The notes below the pieces were generated by a model, which saw only the letters and a program-made list of their open reading frames with translations, was not told the origin of the DNA and did not search any database. A program made the translations under genes and the position numbers. From the NCBI GenBank assembly GCA_008711295.1, contig VUYV01000054.1, forward strand, positions 1,129,190 to 1,193,189: a DNA stretch of 64,000 bases. The letters run 5' to 3'. The DNA comes from Anarhynchus alexandrinus (Eukaryota; Chordata; Aves; Charadriiformes; Charadriidae). Of the stretch, positions 1 to 12,000 are shown one piece after another (the first letter of the stretch is position 1; the number at the start of each line of letters is the position of its first letter).

Positions 1-3000
1 GGCAGTCAACACAGCACCGAGGATGGCGCAAACCCACCTTGCTTGAAGTTGTCAAGGTTCCTGAATTCCACCAGTGTGTTCCCATAGTAGTAGTTGGTGA
101 CGTAGATCCGCTCCTCCCGGGCCAGGGGGTCCTTCATCCAGGCCCCCTCATTGCGCCCATACGTGTTCTGGGTGGTGGGCCCCGAGATGGTGGACAGCGT
201 GTCCTTGCAGCGCCCTGTGAGGGCAGAGAGAGGCTTGTGAGGCCCAAGGCAGGGTGGCCATGCTCTCCCCGCTCCTGCCGGGGGTCTGCAGGCATCACTC
301 CCCCTCCATCTCCCTTCCCACCCAGCAGGTACCCCCGTCACCTCGGCCTGGGCTCAGCTTCACAAGGCCCAGCAGCGCAAGGCAGATCCTGTCCCAGGTC
401 CATCTTGGGGGAGGCCTCTTCCCACCCTGCCCAGCCCCTCAAACTGGAAGGGGACTACAGTAGGTTTCAGAGTTAACAAGGAAGAAAAATTTGGTGCCCC
501 AGTGAAGCACTTGGCCAGCTGTCATCTCCATGACACCTCCCACCCATGACCAAATCCAGGTGTGCTGCACTTAGCAGGACACACTGTGGGCATCAGCCAG
601 CCCCCATGTGCACAGCTGGATTGGTGCAGGACCTGCAAGCACTCACCGATGATGTTCCTGATGTCCTCCTCCTCCAGGGCCTGCTTTGGTGTGGCAGGGA
701 TGGTGGGGCTGACCGGTGTTGCTGGGGTGCTTGCCTGTCCCCAAGCTCCTGGGCTGCTCTCGGGGATGGGGCTTGTCCCCACATCACTCAAGGTTCCAGC
801 AGTGGTGGCCACAACAGGGTCAGAAACGAGGCTGGTGGCTGCGGGCAGGGTCTCTGTGGCTGTGGCCACCACTGTGCTGGCCAAAGCTGCTGGTAGCTGT
901 GGGGTTCCTTCCTCCACAAGCCCTGCTGCGGTGGTTGTCAGCTGGCTCACAGTGGTGGGGTCCGGCGTGGGCCCGGTAGACGTGGCAGGGGACAGGGGCA
1001 CCGTGGCTGTTGCAGCAGTGTCGGCAGCCGGTGGGGTGGTGGGGTCATTGCCCGGGGTGGGCGGCCATCCCACCGGGGAGGGCTTCCTCACGCCCTCGCC
1101 TGCCCGGCCACTGGGCCTCAAGAGCTGGTCCTCGATCAGCAGGTCCACTGTATTGTCCCCACTGAACAGCTCATCCGCTGCCAAACACAAGCGTGGGTGT
1201 CAGCCCCACAGTGAGCAGGAGCAGGTCCCCTATGGCCCCCCTCCACCTCCCCCACCACTGTGGCTCCTCCATCCACTTCTCCAGGCTTTCTTGTACTAAA
1301 TCCACATGATTTTCCTCTTTATTTCCAGCCGGAGAAGGGCTGGATGACTGGCAGGGTCTGATGGTACCCACATTAGGAGGTCAGTAAGACCCCATCACGT
1401 CCATGCCCACCACCTCAGGCTGAGCAGAGCAGGAGGTGACAGTCTACGATTCAACCCTGCCAGCTCCCACAGATGGGGCAGGATGGAGACAGCTGTAGAG
1501 CCCAGCCACATCCCACCCACCTCACCCGGGCTGCCAAAGCAGGTGCCTCCTCAGCCAGGGCACGGGACCACCGGTCCCCTTCACTCCTCCTCATCTCAGG
1601 GATCTCGCAAGCCCATGCACGGCTCTGCTGGCCGACCTCGCTGCTGAGCTGGCTCTGTACAGAGAGGGCACTTGCCATGTTTGCCCGTGCTGCCAGGCCC
1701 TGGGGGCTCAGTCCCCCGCTCTCACCATGGCCAAAGCCACAAGCAGCACCTCGCTGAGCCAGAGGGCAGCCAGCCACAGCTCTGAGCTGCACCCCTGCCA
1801 CCCCGGCCACTGCACAAACCTCCCGGGATGCCATGGGGCCGACAGATCTGCAGGACTAACGTACGTAATAAACTGGCGTTTACTCTCAGGAAAGGTGTTG
1901 ATGCTGGGTGTTTTAAGTCATAGCAGTGACCTGTTTCCTTAGCTACGAGGGATTTTCCATGGAATAACACCACCGCACTGCTGCCCCACATGGGGCTCAA
2001 GGGCTGCACAGTGGTGAGGTACCAATCGTCCCACCTCCTCCTGCCTCCAAGCCCTCCTCTACATGGTGGCCCCACACACTTTGCCCACACGTTCCCAAGG
2101 GACAAGGCAGGACTTGGGGATGGATGCTGGTTTTGCTATGGGACACAGCCATCCATCCTGGATGCAGCTGCAAACCCAACTCACGTTGCTCCTCGATGTC
2201 GTTGTCTGACTCGGTGGACTGGGCTTTGTAGTAGGTGACCCCTCGGACGATGGTGGGCTTGGAAGGAGGCCGGCTCCTTACACGCAGCTTCCTCTGCAAG
2301 AGCTGCTTGGGCTTCTCATCCTCCGGAGAGAGGTGCAGCTCTGGGAGGGACTCAACAGAGTTGATCTGCTGGGAGATGGTTTCATCTTTCAGGAATCTTT
2401 CTTCATATTTGCCCTGGAAGAGAAGCGTGAGGGTGTTACGGTATGGGTCAGAACAGCTGTGTTTTGGGGGGGGACAGGGCAGGTCAGGCTGGCCAGCGGA
2501 GTGCTCTGTCCTCCATCCGTTCTCAGGGCCAGCCTCAGTCCCTTCTGCCATGGGAAACCCCCCAGGAGAAGACAGCGGGGGTGGCAAACCAGTGTGGTGC
2601 CACCCTGCAAATGTGGGACTCAGTTCTCAATACGGTGGGATGCAGGGCGTGCGGGCAGAGCGAGGGGACCCCAGGGCGGCGTTAGCAGGGTACAATCCTC
2701 ACTGCAACCTCTCACGTTGTCCACCCACCGGACACCCCCTTGTATGCCAGGGACCGGTGCCGGCAGCTGATCCATAGAGAATGTGCAACCTGCACCAGGA
2801 TTTGGTAGAGCAGAGAGGCTGAAGGCACCTTCCCAGCAGGGCCGGGAACCCCTCGGGGCAGGGACCGGGACTCCCTTCCCCCCAGGTCAGGGACAAGGAA
2901 CCCCCCCAGGGAGGGACCGGGAACCCTGCCGGGGCAGGGACCGGGATCTCCCCCCGCCGGGGCCGGGACCGGGAACCCCGCGCGGAGGCAGCCACCAGCT

Positions 3001-6000
3001 GCCACAGCTCATGCCTGAAGGATTTCATCTCGTTAAAGGAAATCGGAAAGACAGCCTGAAGGTTGAAGCGGTGCCCATTTGGCCGAGAAGACAGGCCCAG
3101 GGTTCCTTCGCAGCCCTGCTGCAATTAACAGCGAGGAAAGGGGAACGTTGGGAAATGAGGTCACTCGGGGTAATAAAAGCCCCGCACTTCGCCCTCCTGC
3201 CTGGCCGGGGATGGCTCCTCTCCAGCGGGCAGCAGAGCCCCTGCTCAGGTTACGGCCCGGGGAATGGAGGGATAGGGGGGGCTGGGACCACCGCTGGACA
3301 CCCTCTGCCACAGGCCGTGGGTCCCCTCCAAGCGGAGAGCACCGGCACATCATGGGCAGTGCCATTTTCCCACCCGCCGCCCCTGCAGTGTGTGTGTGAG
3401 AGCCCACCCTTCTCCCCACCGGGGCGCTTGGGGAGCCCACTCCTGCTGTCAGCTGCCAGGGGGGACAACGTGCGGGCTGTCCTCACCCCCAGGCGCTGAG
3501 CACCCCCGTTTGGAGCTGGAAATGGGTCAGCGACCGTTCCTCCCTCCCCAGGCACCTCCTTTGCCCCTGCAGAGTGGTCCCTGGTACGAAGGCAGGATGC
3601 TCCAGAAGCCACCCAGTAAGGACCAGAGGCCACCCTACATCGCACCACTAAAGCAGCAAGGGGGTCAGGACACCCCGGGCCACCCTTCTCCCAAAACACC
3701 CCGGGCCACCCTTTTCCCAAAACACCCCTTTCATCAGCCGCACAGAAACCGCTGCCCCATGCAGAGGATGTCCCCATGCGGAGCAGACCCCACAGGGACT
3801 CCCATGGTCTGGGGTTGGGCAGCAACTCTGTGTCCGGAGCCAGCCAGGCGCAGGGGCTGGCTGGGAGAGGGGGGTAATTCCCTGGGAGGGAGGGCGACAG
3901 GCTGTCCCTCCACCGAGCCCCCAAGCCCTGCTAATCAAAGGCTCCGAGTTTCCCAGCGCTTCCCAGCCGGCCCCGCAATGACATCACTCTTTCCGAGCAG
4001 CACGGCCGCCGCTGACCTCGAAAACCAACAACCCCGCGGGAAGGGGGGGAGGCCTGGGGAGCAGCTTGCTCCTGTTCCCTCCTCCATCCCGGCGGCAGCT
4101 GGGCTGTGCAGAGAGAAGCAGGCTGGAGCCAGAGGCACGGAAACGGGGTCGGCCGAGCCGAGGAGAAAATAACCCTGGGCCGGTGGCCTGCTGGGGGCCA
4201 TATCCAGGAGACACCCTCTGGGCTGGCTTGCTCAGCAGCAGCCACTTCGAGCTGTGCAACCTTCTGGGGCGGTCATACCTCCGCGTGCGTGTAGGCAGCC
4301 TCGGCGTCCCGCTGCAGCGAGCTCTCGATGTCAGCAAGGCTGTTGGTGATGAGGCTGGAGCAGTTCTCCCTGTCCCTGCGGTGGAGATCCTGCTGACCCT
4401 CCTCCACGTTGGCTCCTGCCCGGTGGCCTTCCTGCGTGAAATTCCTGGACATGCCCTAGAAAAGCAACAGAGGAGACTTTACCCCACGAAAAGACAAAGG
4501 ATGCTCCAGGGCCCCCAAACCTGGCCCAGGAGCCAGCGAGCTCTGTGCTCCCATCCTGGGATCACAACTGGGCTTCTCCACGGAGTTTGTGCACTTCAGC
4601 TACTAAGAAGGTGCCCCTGACCCCAGTGGGATCCAGAAACCCCAACCCTGGCATGCACATCCCAGATCCACTCTTTGCCATGGGGCCCGAGAGTGGCCTT
4701 GAGGTTCTTCAACACACATCTTCAGATGGAAGAGGAAAAGACAAGCTAAAACATCCTAAGTCCCAGCCTCATGTCCTTTGCCTATGGCAGCCATGTTCAC
4801 CTCTCATTTATTAATCCCACTTTCCTACCAGGGTCCCATCCTGGCTGGTCACTGCCTGCCTAACCCCTGTGACAAACCCTCAAGGTCAGCATCCCACTGG
4901 TCTGGTTTCTGTTCTCCCAGTCCTGCCCCACTGCCCAGACACGCAGCACCTGGACTCAGGAACTGCTCCTCCCACAGAAGAGAGGGAGAATTTGGGGAGA
5001 GAAAGAGAACCAGTGACCCTCAGAGAGCTGTCCCGGACTGGGAGGGAACTGGGGTGGGCTGCAGCTCATCAGGCAGCCCAGGGCAAGAAAATCCCTTTGC
5101 ACTTCTCAGTCCCCCAGTCATAGGCACGTCTTGTCACCGAGGGGTTTTTGCAGTCTCTGCTCATCGCTCCTTGGTTTTTTCCATCTTAAATGGCAACTGC
5201 TTTGAATAGGTGGCACATCAATCAAAGCATTTTTGCACAGAGACTGGGGGTGGTTCCCACTGATCCTTCATTTTCAATCTGTCGTGCCATTAATTTCTCC
5301 TAAAACCCACCATGACCTCCGTCTGCGACCTCAAAACCGCCAGCTGATGCAACAGCTGCAAACTGAAGACAAAGCAGAGAAGCTGCCTTGCTAGAGAAGG
5401 CGCTGGCTCTGAGGACCAAGGGTTTGGGGGTTCATTCCCTTGACCGACAGCGTTTGTGTAAAATGCCTTGTTATTCTGGAAACAACTCGCAATACCTTCT
5501 CATCGCTGCAAAAATACCATCTTGAGTTCAGTTACCCATGGAAGGGGCTGGGGGTTATCTGAATTCCCAGTCTTTACCCAGGAATTGTGAGTCATGGCTA
5601 TATTGTGTAATTTTAAGGCTGAATCAAATAATGCAGGGACTTTTCAGCAAGCGTTTTGCTGTAGAAAGAAAAGGAACAGGGGGTCTCATGATGCTCTCCT
5701 AGGAGCAGCGCAGGAGTAGAAGGGGCTTCAACAACCCTCCTCCTTTTGGGACGATGGCTGATTCCGACAGCCTTGTGCCCTTATCACTTATTCTGTGTAA
5801 TGTTTGGCTTATGATCTGCTTAGGGATAAAATCCGCCTCCACTTGAGCGGGGAGGCACCACCAAAGCCCAGTCTGTGATGCTGCTAGAGGTTGCTCAGCT
5901 GCTTCGCCGGGGGAGCAGCTGCCAAAAGCACACCGCCTGGGAGGCCGACGCTTTGAAGCGATGCCAGGCTCTTGTTCAGCATCTCAGCTGTCCGTTCTAT

Positions 6001-9000
6001 CAGATCCCATGGCCGATGCAGGGTGTGATCCTCCTCCTCCTCTTCTCAGTGGGAATTTATGTGCTAAGACAGCAGCAGGAAGCGTTTCACACCTGCTGCC
6101 TGCGCTGCCTGCACCAGCTCTCCCCTGCCCCAGAGGCACTGGGGAGTCTCCATCTAACCCAGACCTCTCCTGTCCTCCTCCATCCCATCCAAGTGCCCGC
6201 AGGCAGATTCAGCTGCTTGTTACATGATCCTACAACCCCGCTTCTGGGAAATTAAAGACCCAAATCTGTGAATTATCCGCTCCTACACCTCCACTGCTCC
6301 ATCTCTGGCCATATGGTTTCAGCCAGACCAGACTACTTCTGCCCATCTGCCTCAACTGCGACGGGCTGTCAGCAGAGCAGCCACACTGCAAGGTCACCCC
6401 AACATGCCCAGACAGACAAGTGCCACCAGCGCTGCTCACGCTGAACCCCCTGTGCAGGAACAGGCTGGTAGACAGGGCCACTTTGGTACCGAAGAAGAGC
6501 GCACACGAAGAAATCCCTTGTTTCATTTGTCAATACCCAAACTCCTAACTCTTACTTTACCTTGGCCTCCAACTCTACATTCAGCAAGGTCTTTGAGGAA
6601 CCTGCACTCCCCAGTCACTGACCTGGTGGGCTGTGTCACTCTGGCCTGATCCGTTTAAAGGTGACAGTGTCTAACAGCACCATTTTCAGTCAACCAGTTT
6701 CAGGGTAAGACAAATTCATGGGCCACAGATGCATAAATGATGCCAAAAATGGATTGTCCCCTCCATCATCCTTAGCACAACTAACTGTGGATGTTAAATA
6801 GTGATAGACCATCAATCTGTCCTGATGGGGCCCTTTGTGTTTACCGCAGCATCCCCTGCTCTGGGCAAGCCCAGCTCACCGTGTCATGGGACAGGGCTCA
6901 GCCCCACCACCAGACCCGTGGCTACCAGTGCCACGGCAGCGAAGGTCCCCGATGGGGACGCACCGCATGGGGCTGGTGGCACAGCTCCCACTTCCCTCGC
7001 TCTTCTCCCCTAATTAGCAAAGACTCGGCAGCAAACCCAAGTAACAACCAGAGAATACGCTACACCACAGGAAGAGGGTGGGATTGCATACAAAAACATT
7101 GTTTCTTTGTTATTTTTAGACCTCAAAACCCCTTTTCCCCCTTCTGGGTCAGTCACCGTGCTTGGAAACCCCGTGTCCCCCCAGGCAAGCACGCTCCTCC
7201 CGGCTGTCTCCTTCCTGACCCCGGGATGGAGCATGCCGTGCCTTCCCGAAACACTTTGCAAGTGGAATTTTGGCTTTATAAATCATCGCCTCTCGGCTCC
7301 TGGCTGGAGACAAAAACGGGACTGCTCCGCTCCGACAAGAATGTGGAATTACTGTCCCAGATATGGACCACGGGAGAAAACTCCAGTATTTAATCTGGCA
7401 ACCTGTTGCTACATAGCTGAGCGCAGCTCAACAAACTGCAAACCCTATGTTGTCCCAGCCAAAGGAATATTAAACTGTATGGAAGTGAAAATTATTTCAC
7501 TGGAAGTCTGCTCTAAAAAAAAAATAAATGGAAGGGACTTTATCTATCTTTTTAGCAGTGCTGAGGGTTCAGCTCTTTTTAAATGCAGGCCAAGATGTAA
7601 CTTGGTCCTTAAGGAATTTGACCTCCTTGGCTACCAGCTGTCCCAGTGAGTGCGTCCCAGCATCAGCCCTGAACCACGCACCCCTGCAAACAGTACAAAA
7701 GCACCTGGTTGAGAGCAACTATCGAGCCAGCACAGACATAAAATTGAGAAGAGGAAAAACTTAACAGCAGGTCCTTCGGAACCCCAAGGAGATGCTGGTC
7801 CTGGTGAGGCCACAGCTGGGATCTTGCACCCAGTTTGGGCCACGAGGGATAGGGGGAATTGGAGAGGGTCAGGGGAGGCTGATGGGGTGGTGGTGCCCTG
7901 GGCACTGCCTGCGAGGAACAGCAGAGATCTAGTTTGGAGAGTCTAGTCTGGTCCAGTTTGGACAGTCTAGTTTGGACTAATTTACTTTCAGCCAAATAGT
8001 TAATTAACATGTCTTCCAAAAGGAACAAGGCTCTGAATGCACCAAAGGTACTAAGTACTTGACTTGAGGCAAGTCCCACTGAAAGCAAACAACCTCGAAG
8101 GAGAACAGGACTCATCTTACCTCCTCGAGCTTTTCCACCCGACCCACCAGCTTGGTTGTGACCGAGTGCAGCTTCAGAAGGTCCAAACCATAAAAGGCAC
8201 TTTCCAGCATCTCGACGATGGAGGACAGCTGCAAGGCAAAGGGAGGACACCGTCAGCCACAGGCCCTTGCGATAAAGTACCCTGCATGGTTTCTACAGCT
8301 GAAAAGTCAAGGGCAACGCACCCATCTGAGCACAAGAAGTTTATTAAAACACAAGTTTTTCTTTACACAGTTCTTCCACATCGCTGCTGCAGTCAGGAGC
8401 ATGGCATGCAGAGAGTTTCAGGGGTTCAGGAACATATTTTGGGTGCTGGGGATTAGTAAGCAGAGCAAGGAGGAGCACCGTGGTCCTTGCCAGCTCTAGG
8501 CAGGCTCTCTCACAAGCCCAAAGGCTTAGCTACACCACCAGTGACGTGACTGGCAACAAAAGAGGCAACAAGCATAAAAGTGAGTTTGACATCAGACTCT
8601 GAGTTTGTGCCATCCTGTGCTTTTTTTTTTTTTTTCCTGGAACAAGAAGAAACTTGTTAAAAAATTTTTAAAACATTCACAAATGCAAGAGTGAAGCAAT
8701 TGAAATTCAGTGCCAGCCTGGTAACAGTTTGCTTCCCTGGAAAACAACTTTATCAGAGGGATGCTGCCTCCTCCTTCAATCACCCATTTCATTTAATTCA
8801 CCTCCTTCTTGCGGCGGGAAAGGCTGTGTCCCCGCGTCCTGCCCAGCACCAGCCCCTGCTCACGGGTCCTGGGGATCCCAGACAGCAATACCCACCTTCT
8901 GCCTTTCATAAGGTTCCTGGTGCTCACTCCGCAGAGGACAGCACCGAGCCAGGCACGGGCTGGTGGGGGAGAGCTCCCAGGCCATCCCCTGCCTTTTCTC

Positions 9001-12000
9001 CCTCCACTCCCGCATGTCCCCACGTGTCCCCACTCCTAGCGTGGTACTGCAGACCTCACAGCCCTGATGGCTGGGAAGTGTTTTCAATGTGTGGGAATTA
9101 CTACAAGGCGCTGACATTTTCTCCCAGCAGCTAGAAACTGGTCAACAGAGCTCCATAAACATGGGAGAAGTACAGGCAGCACTGCTGGCAGCGCTCGGAG
9201 TTTCCACCCCGGCCTCTGCAGTCTCCCTGCGGAGCTGACAGCAAAGGAAAGATTTTTTGGGGCCAGATGAAATGGCAGCATTAAGAGACAAGGACTTTTT
9301 TATGGCTATGCATCCACTTTCCACTGAGAACTGGACGGAGACGACCGATACAATGCACACAACCTGCCAGACAGCCACTGGAGACATGCGCTTTCCCTCC
9401 CGGCTGGATAATTTCCATCGACGCACAAAGGTTGCAGACTTTATTAACCACCTTCTAAATCTTCCTGAACACAGGCTCCTTGCACAGACTCTGCATCTGA
9501 GACCCCCCCCCAAAACGCACACCGTGTCTACCAGCAGAGGAGCAGCAAGCTGCAATGTCACAAAAATAGATCCGAGGGTCAGCTACCCCTGCCAACACCA
9601 TGCTGACCCTCCCCAAAACACCGCACCGACGCACACGTCAACTCACTCTTTCTTTCCCTTCACCCACCGCAGACTTTGCCTCTCACTGTCTGGTGGTCCA
9701 TGCGTTCCCACGGGACCTTATTAAAGGCACTTATGGGGCTGAAACCTCCATTCAGCACTGCGTTGGGGTACCCCTGGGCTATCCCTGCTCCTCGGGCTTA
9801 TATACTCCCTTCCTCGCTGTTCCCTTGGGGACACATCCTCCAGCCCACCCGTCGTGAGGGAGGGCTCTCATTTTGGGGACCTTTCCACGGCTCTCCCACA
9901 AACAGAGTACCCAGGGGTTTTGAGTCAGAGCATAAGAAAAACTGATAAAACACAACAGACGTAGAGCACAACTACGCACATCGCGCTGCCGGACCTGGCA
10001 AGAACGATGCTCATCAGCCCAGCAAGGAAAGAAAGTAAAAACCCTGGGGCTGTTAGGAGTAATGAGGTGGCCTGGCCCAGCCCTCCCGGCCCCCCACCAA
10101 AGATCGTGGGAGCTGCTCCTCATGAGCCGTGTGGGAGATGCTCCTCGTGAGTCACGTAAGAACCAGAGCTGCGTCCTCTCCTGCCTCCCTGCTTCTCCTA
10201 TGAGAGGTCGCTCTTCCCAGCGCGCCTGACCCCAGGAGGGACTCTGTGCTCGGCAAGGAAGCAAGCCTGTTTTCACAGCTCCCGGGGTTTTACTTTTGCA
10301 GCAAAGAAAAACCCCACGTGTGTATATTTGGATAAACCTTGTGAAATTGTTTGGCTGCGGATCCTTGCGAAATGAGCTGGGGAGCCTGGGCCAGTTCCTA
10401 GAGGACAAGCTTTCACACCACAGCTGGCTGTGAGCAGCTCCCCGGTGGGAAGAGGCAGCTGGAGCCAAAGGCGCGGCGAGCCATGTCGCTCTGCTCCTCC
10501 TGGAGGCTGACGGGCTCCGGAGAGGACCGGGAGAGAGGTGTGAGCTACTGGTGGAGGAGTTCTGCCTGCCTCCAGGTGAGGGACTTCAGGGGTGGCTCTG
10601 TCACCCCCAGAGGTTGTCCCCTCCCCTAACCACAGAGAGCTGGCGGGTCCTCATCTAAGGCCAAGTGGGACATCCTGGCTTCTCCTGCAGGCGTGGGACC
10701 ACCAAACAGCTCCAGACTGGGGCTCCTCCTTCCCTGAAATGATGGATAATCTGCCTGTGCCTGTTTACCTTGCCTAGCTGCAGGGGAGCTTGGACAAGAA
10801 GCTGCTAACTGTCTGCAGTCGGACAAGATGAAACACATCCTCAAGCTCCAAATTAATTAGAACAAACCCATAATGGTGGCCCCAGCGGCAGGCTGCCCCG
10901 CAGCACCTCGCCCGCTGCCTGCCTTCCCACCTGAGCTGGGACTAGCAGCACCGCCACGGAGTACATCCCATCACCACCCACACGAATGCCACCAGCACTC
11001 AACCTTCTGCTCTGGGGACTCCCCAGAGGCTGGACCAAGCCAGTGGCCCTTTGCGGAGGATTTCTGCTGCCCTATACAGGTAACAAACTGGAAATGCCAG
11101 CTGCAAGACCAGCAAAAGTAAGCATCCAAGAAAAGTCACGAGTACTTAGAACAAACACTGTCATGTTTGGAAAAGAGGTACATATTACTAAAGGGATAAA
11201 ATACTATAGCGTAGAAGTGTCAGCACTTAAAACAGCAAAACCCATCCTGCCATCAGCCAGCTGTGTAACACACCCTCACGCTGACGCATCAGCAGCTTTT
11301 GGCCCACGGAAGCCAAAACAGCTTTTTGCGTGGATCCTCAGGAGCCCCTCTCCGCCACGGGAACGAGACCTGGCAGCTGCTGAGCGGAGCAGAGCCGTCC
11401 CCCCAGGGACACTTAGTGCTGGACAAAGGGCAGGGAGCAGCCCAGTCCCTCCTGGGCTTCCAGCGCAGGCAGCCACGGTGGACCCCAGTCAGCAGGGGAT
11501 AAATCGGGCAGCGTGCTGCTGAGTGAATCATCGACTGCAGCTGCTTGAATCAATCCCTCACGCTGAGCTTGATTTTTTTATATCCAACATGCAGACATAA
11601 ATGTTACTAGGAGGTGATTTAGACAAAAAGTTCAGGAAAAAGGTTTTTCAGAAAAAGCTCCGAAAGAAAAGGCTTCGGCAGATCTCCCCCTCCCAAAGGA
11701 GCCCCCAGTTCGAGCTGCTCTCCTACCTTCAGGTCGCTGCTCTCTGCTTCCCGCAGCTTCTTCAGCCTGAAGTCCCCCTCGCACGGATTGAGCGCCGAGG
11801 GGGGGGCCACACACGCACACTTGCAGCTGGGTCCTGACGTGATGGTTTCCACCGTGTAAAAATCCTCCGCTTTGAAAGCGCCTTCGTTAATCCTTTGGCA
11901 GGCGCCGCGGCCCAGGGGTCTGACCAGGCATTTGCACCGACAGTCGGAGCCTTCGGACACCGCCTTCACCTTGTCGTAGTCACCTAACAGCTGAGCACAG

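Larger units (their letters stand above)
2414..4278 (-). other. OLFML2B intron 4, GC-rich with two minisatellites
   Basis: Contains a degenerate array around 2840-2985 (recurrent GGGACCGGGA with CCCC runs) and a 26-bp tandem duplication at 3670-3728. Otherwise no feature seen; long open frames here are GC-driven shadows. Confidence 0.7.

Noticed and set aside
38..11990. Assignment to OLFML2A rather than OLFML2B
   Set aside because: The long mucin-like exon and [15 protein letters not shown] follow OLFML2B as I recall it, and 1q23-type neighbours support it.
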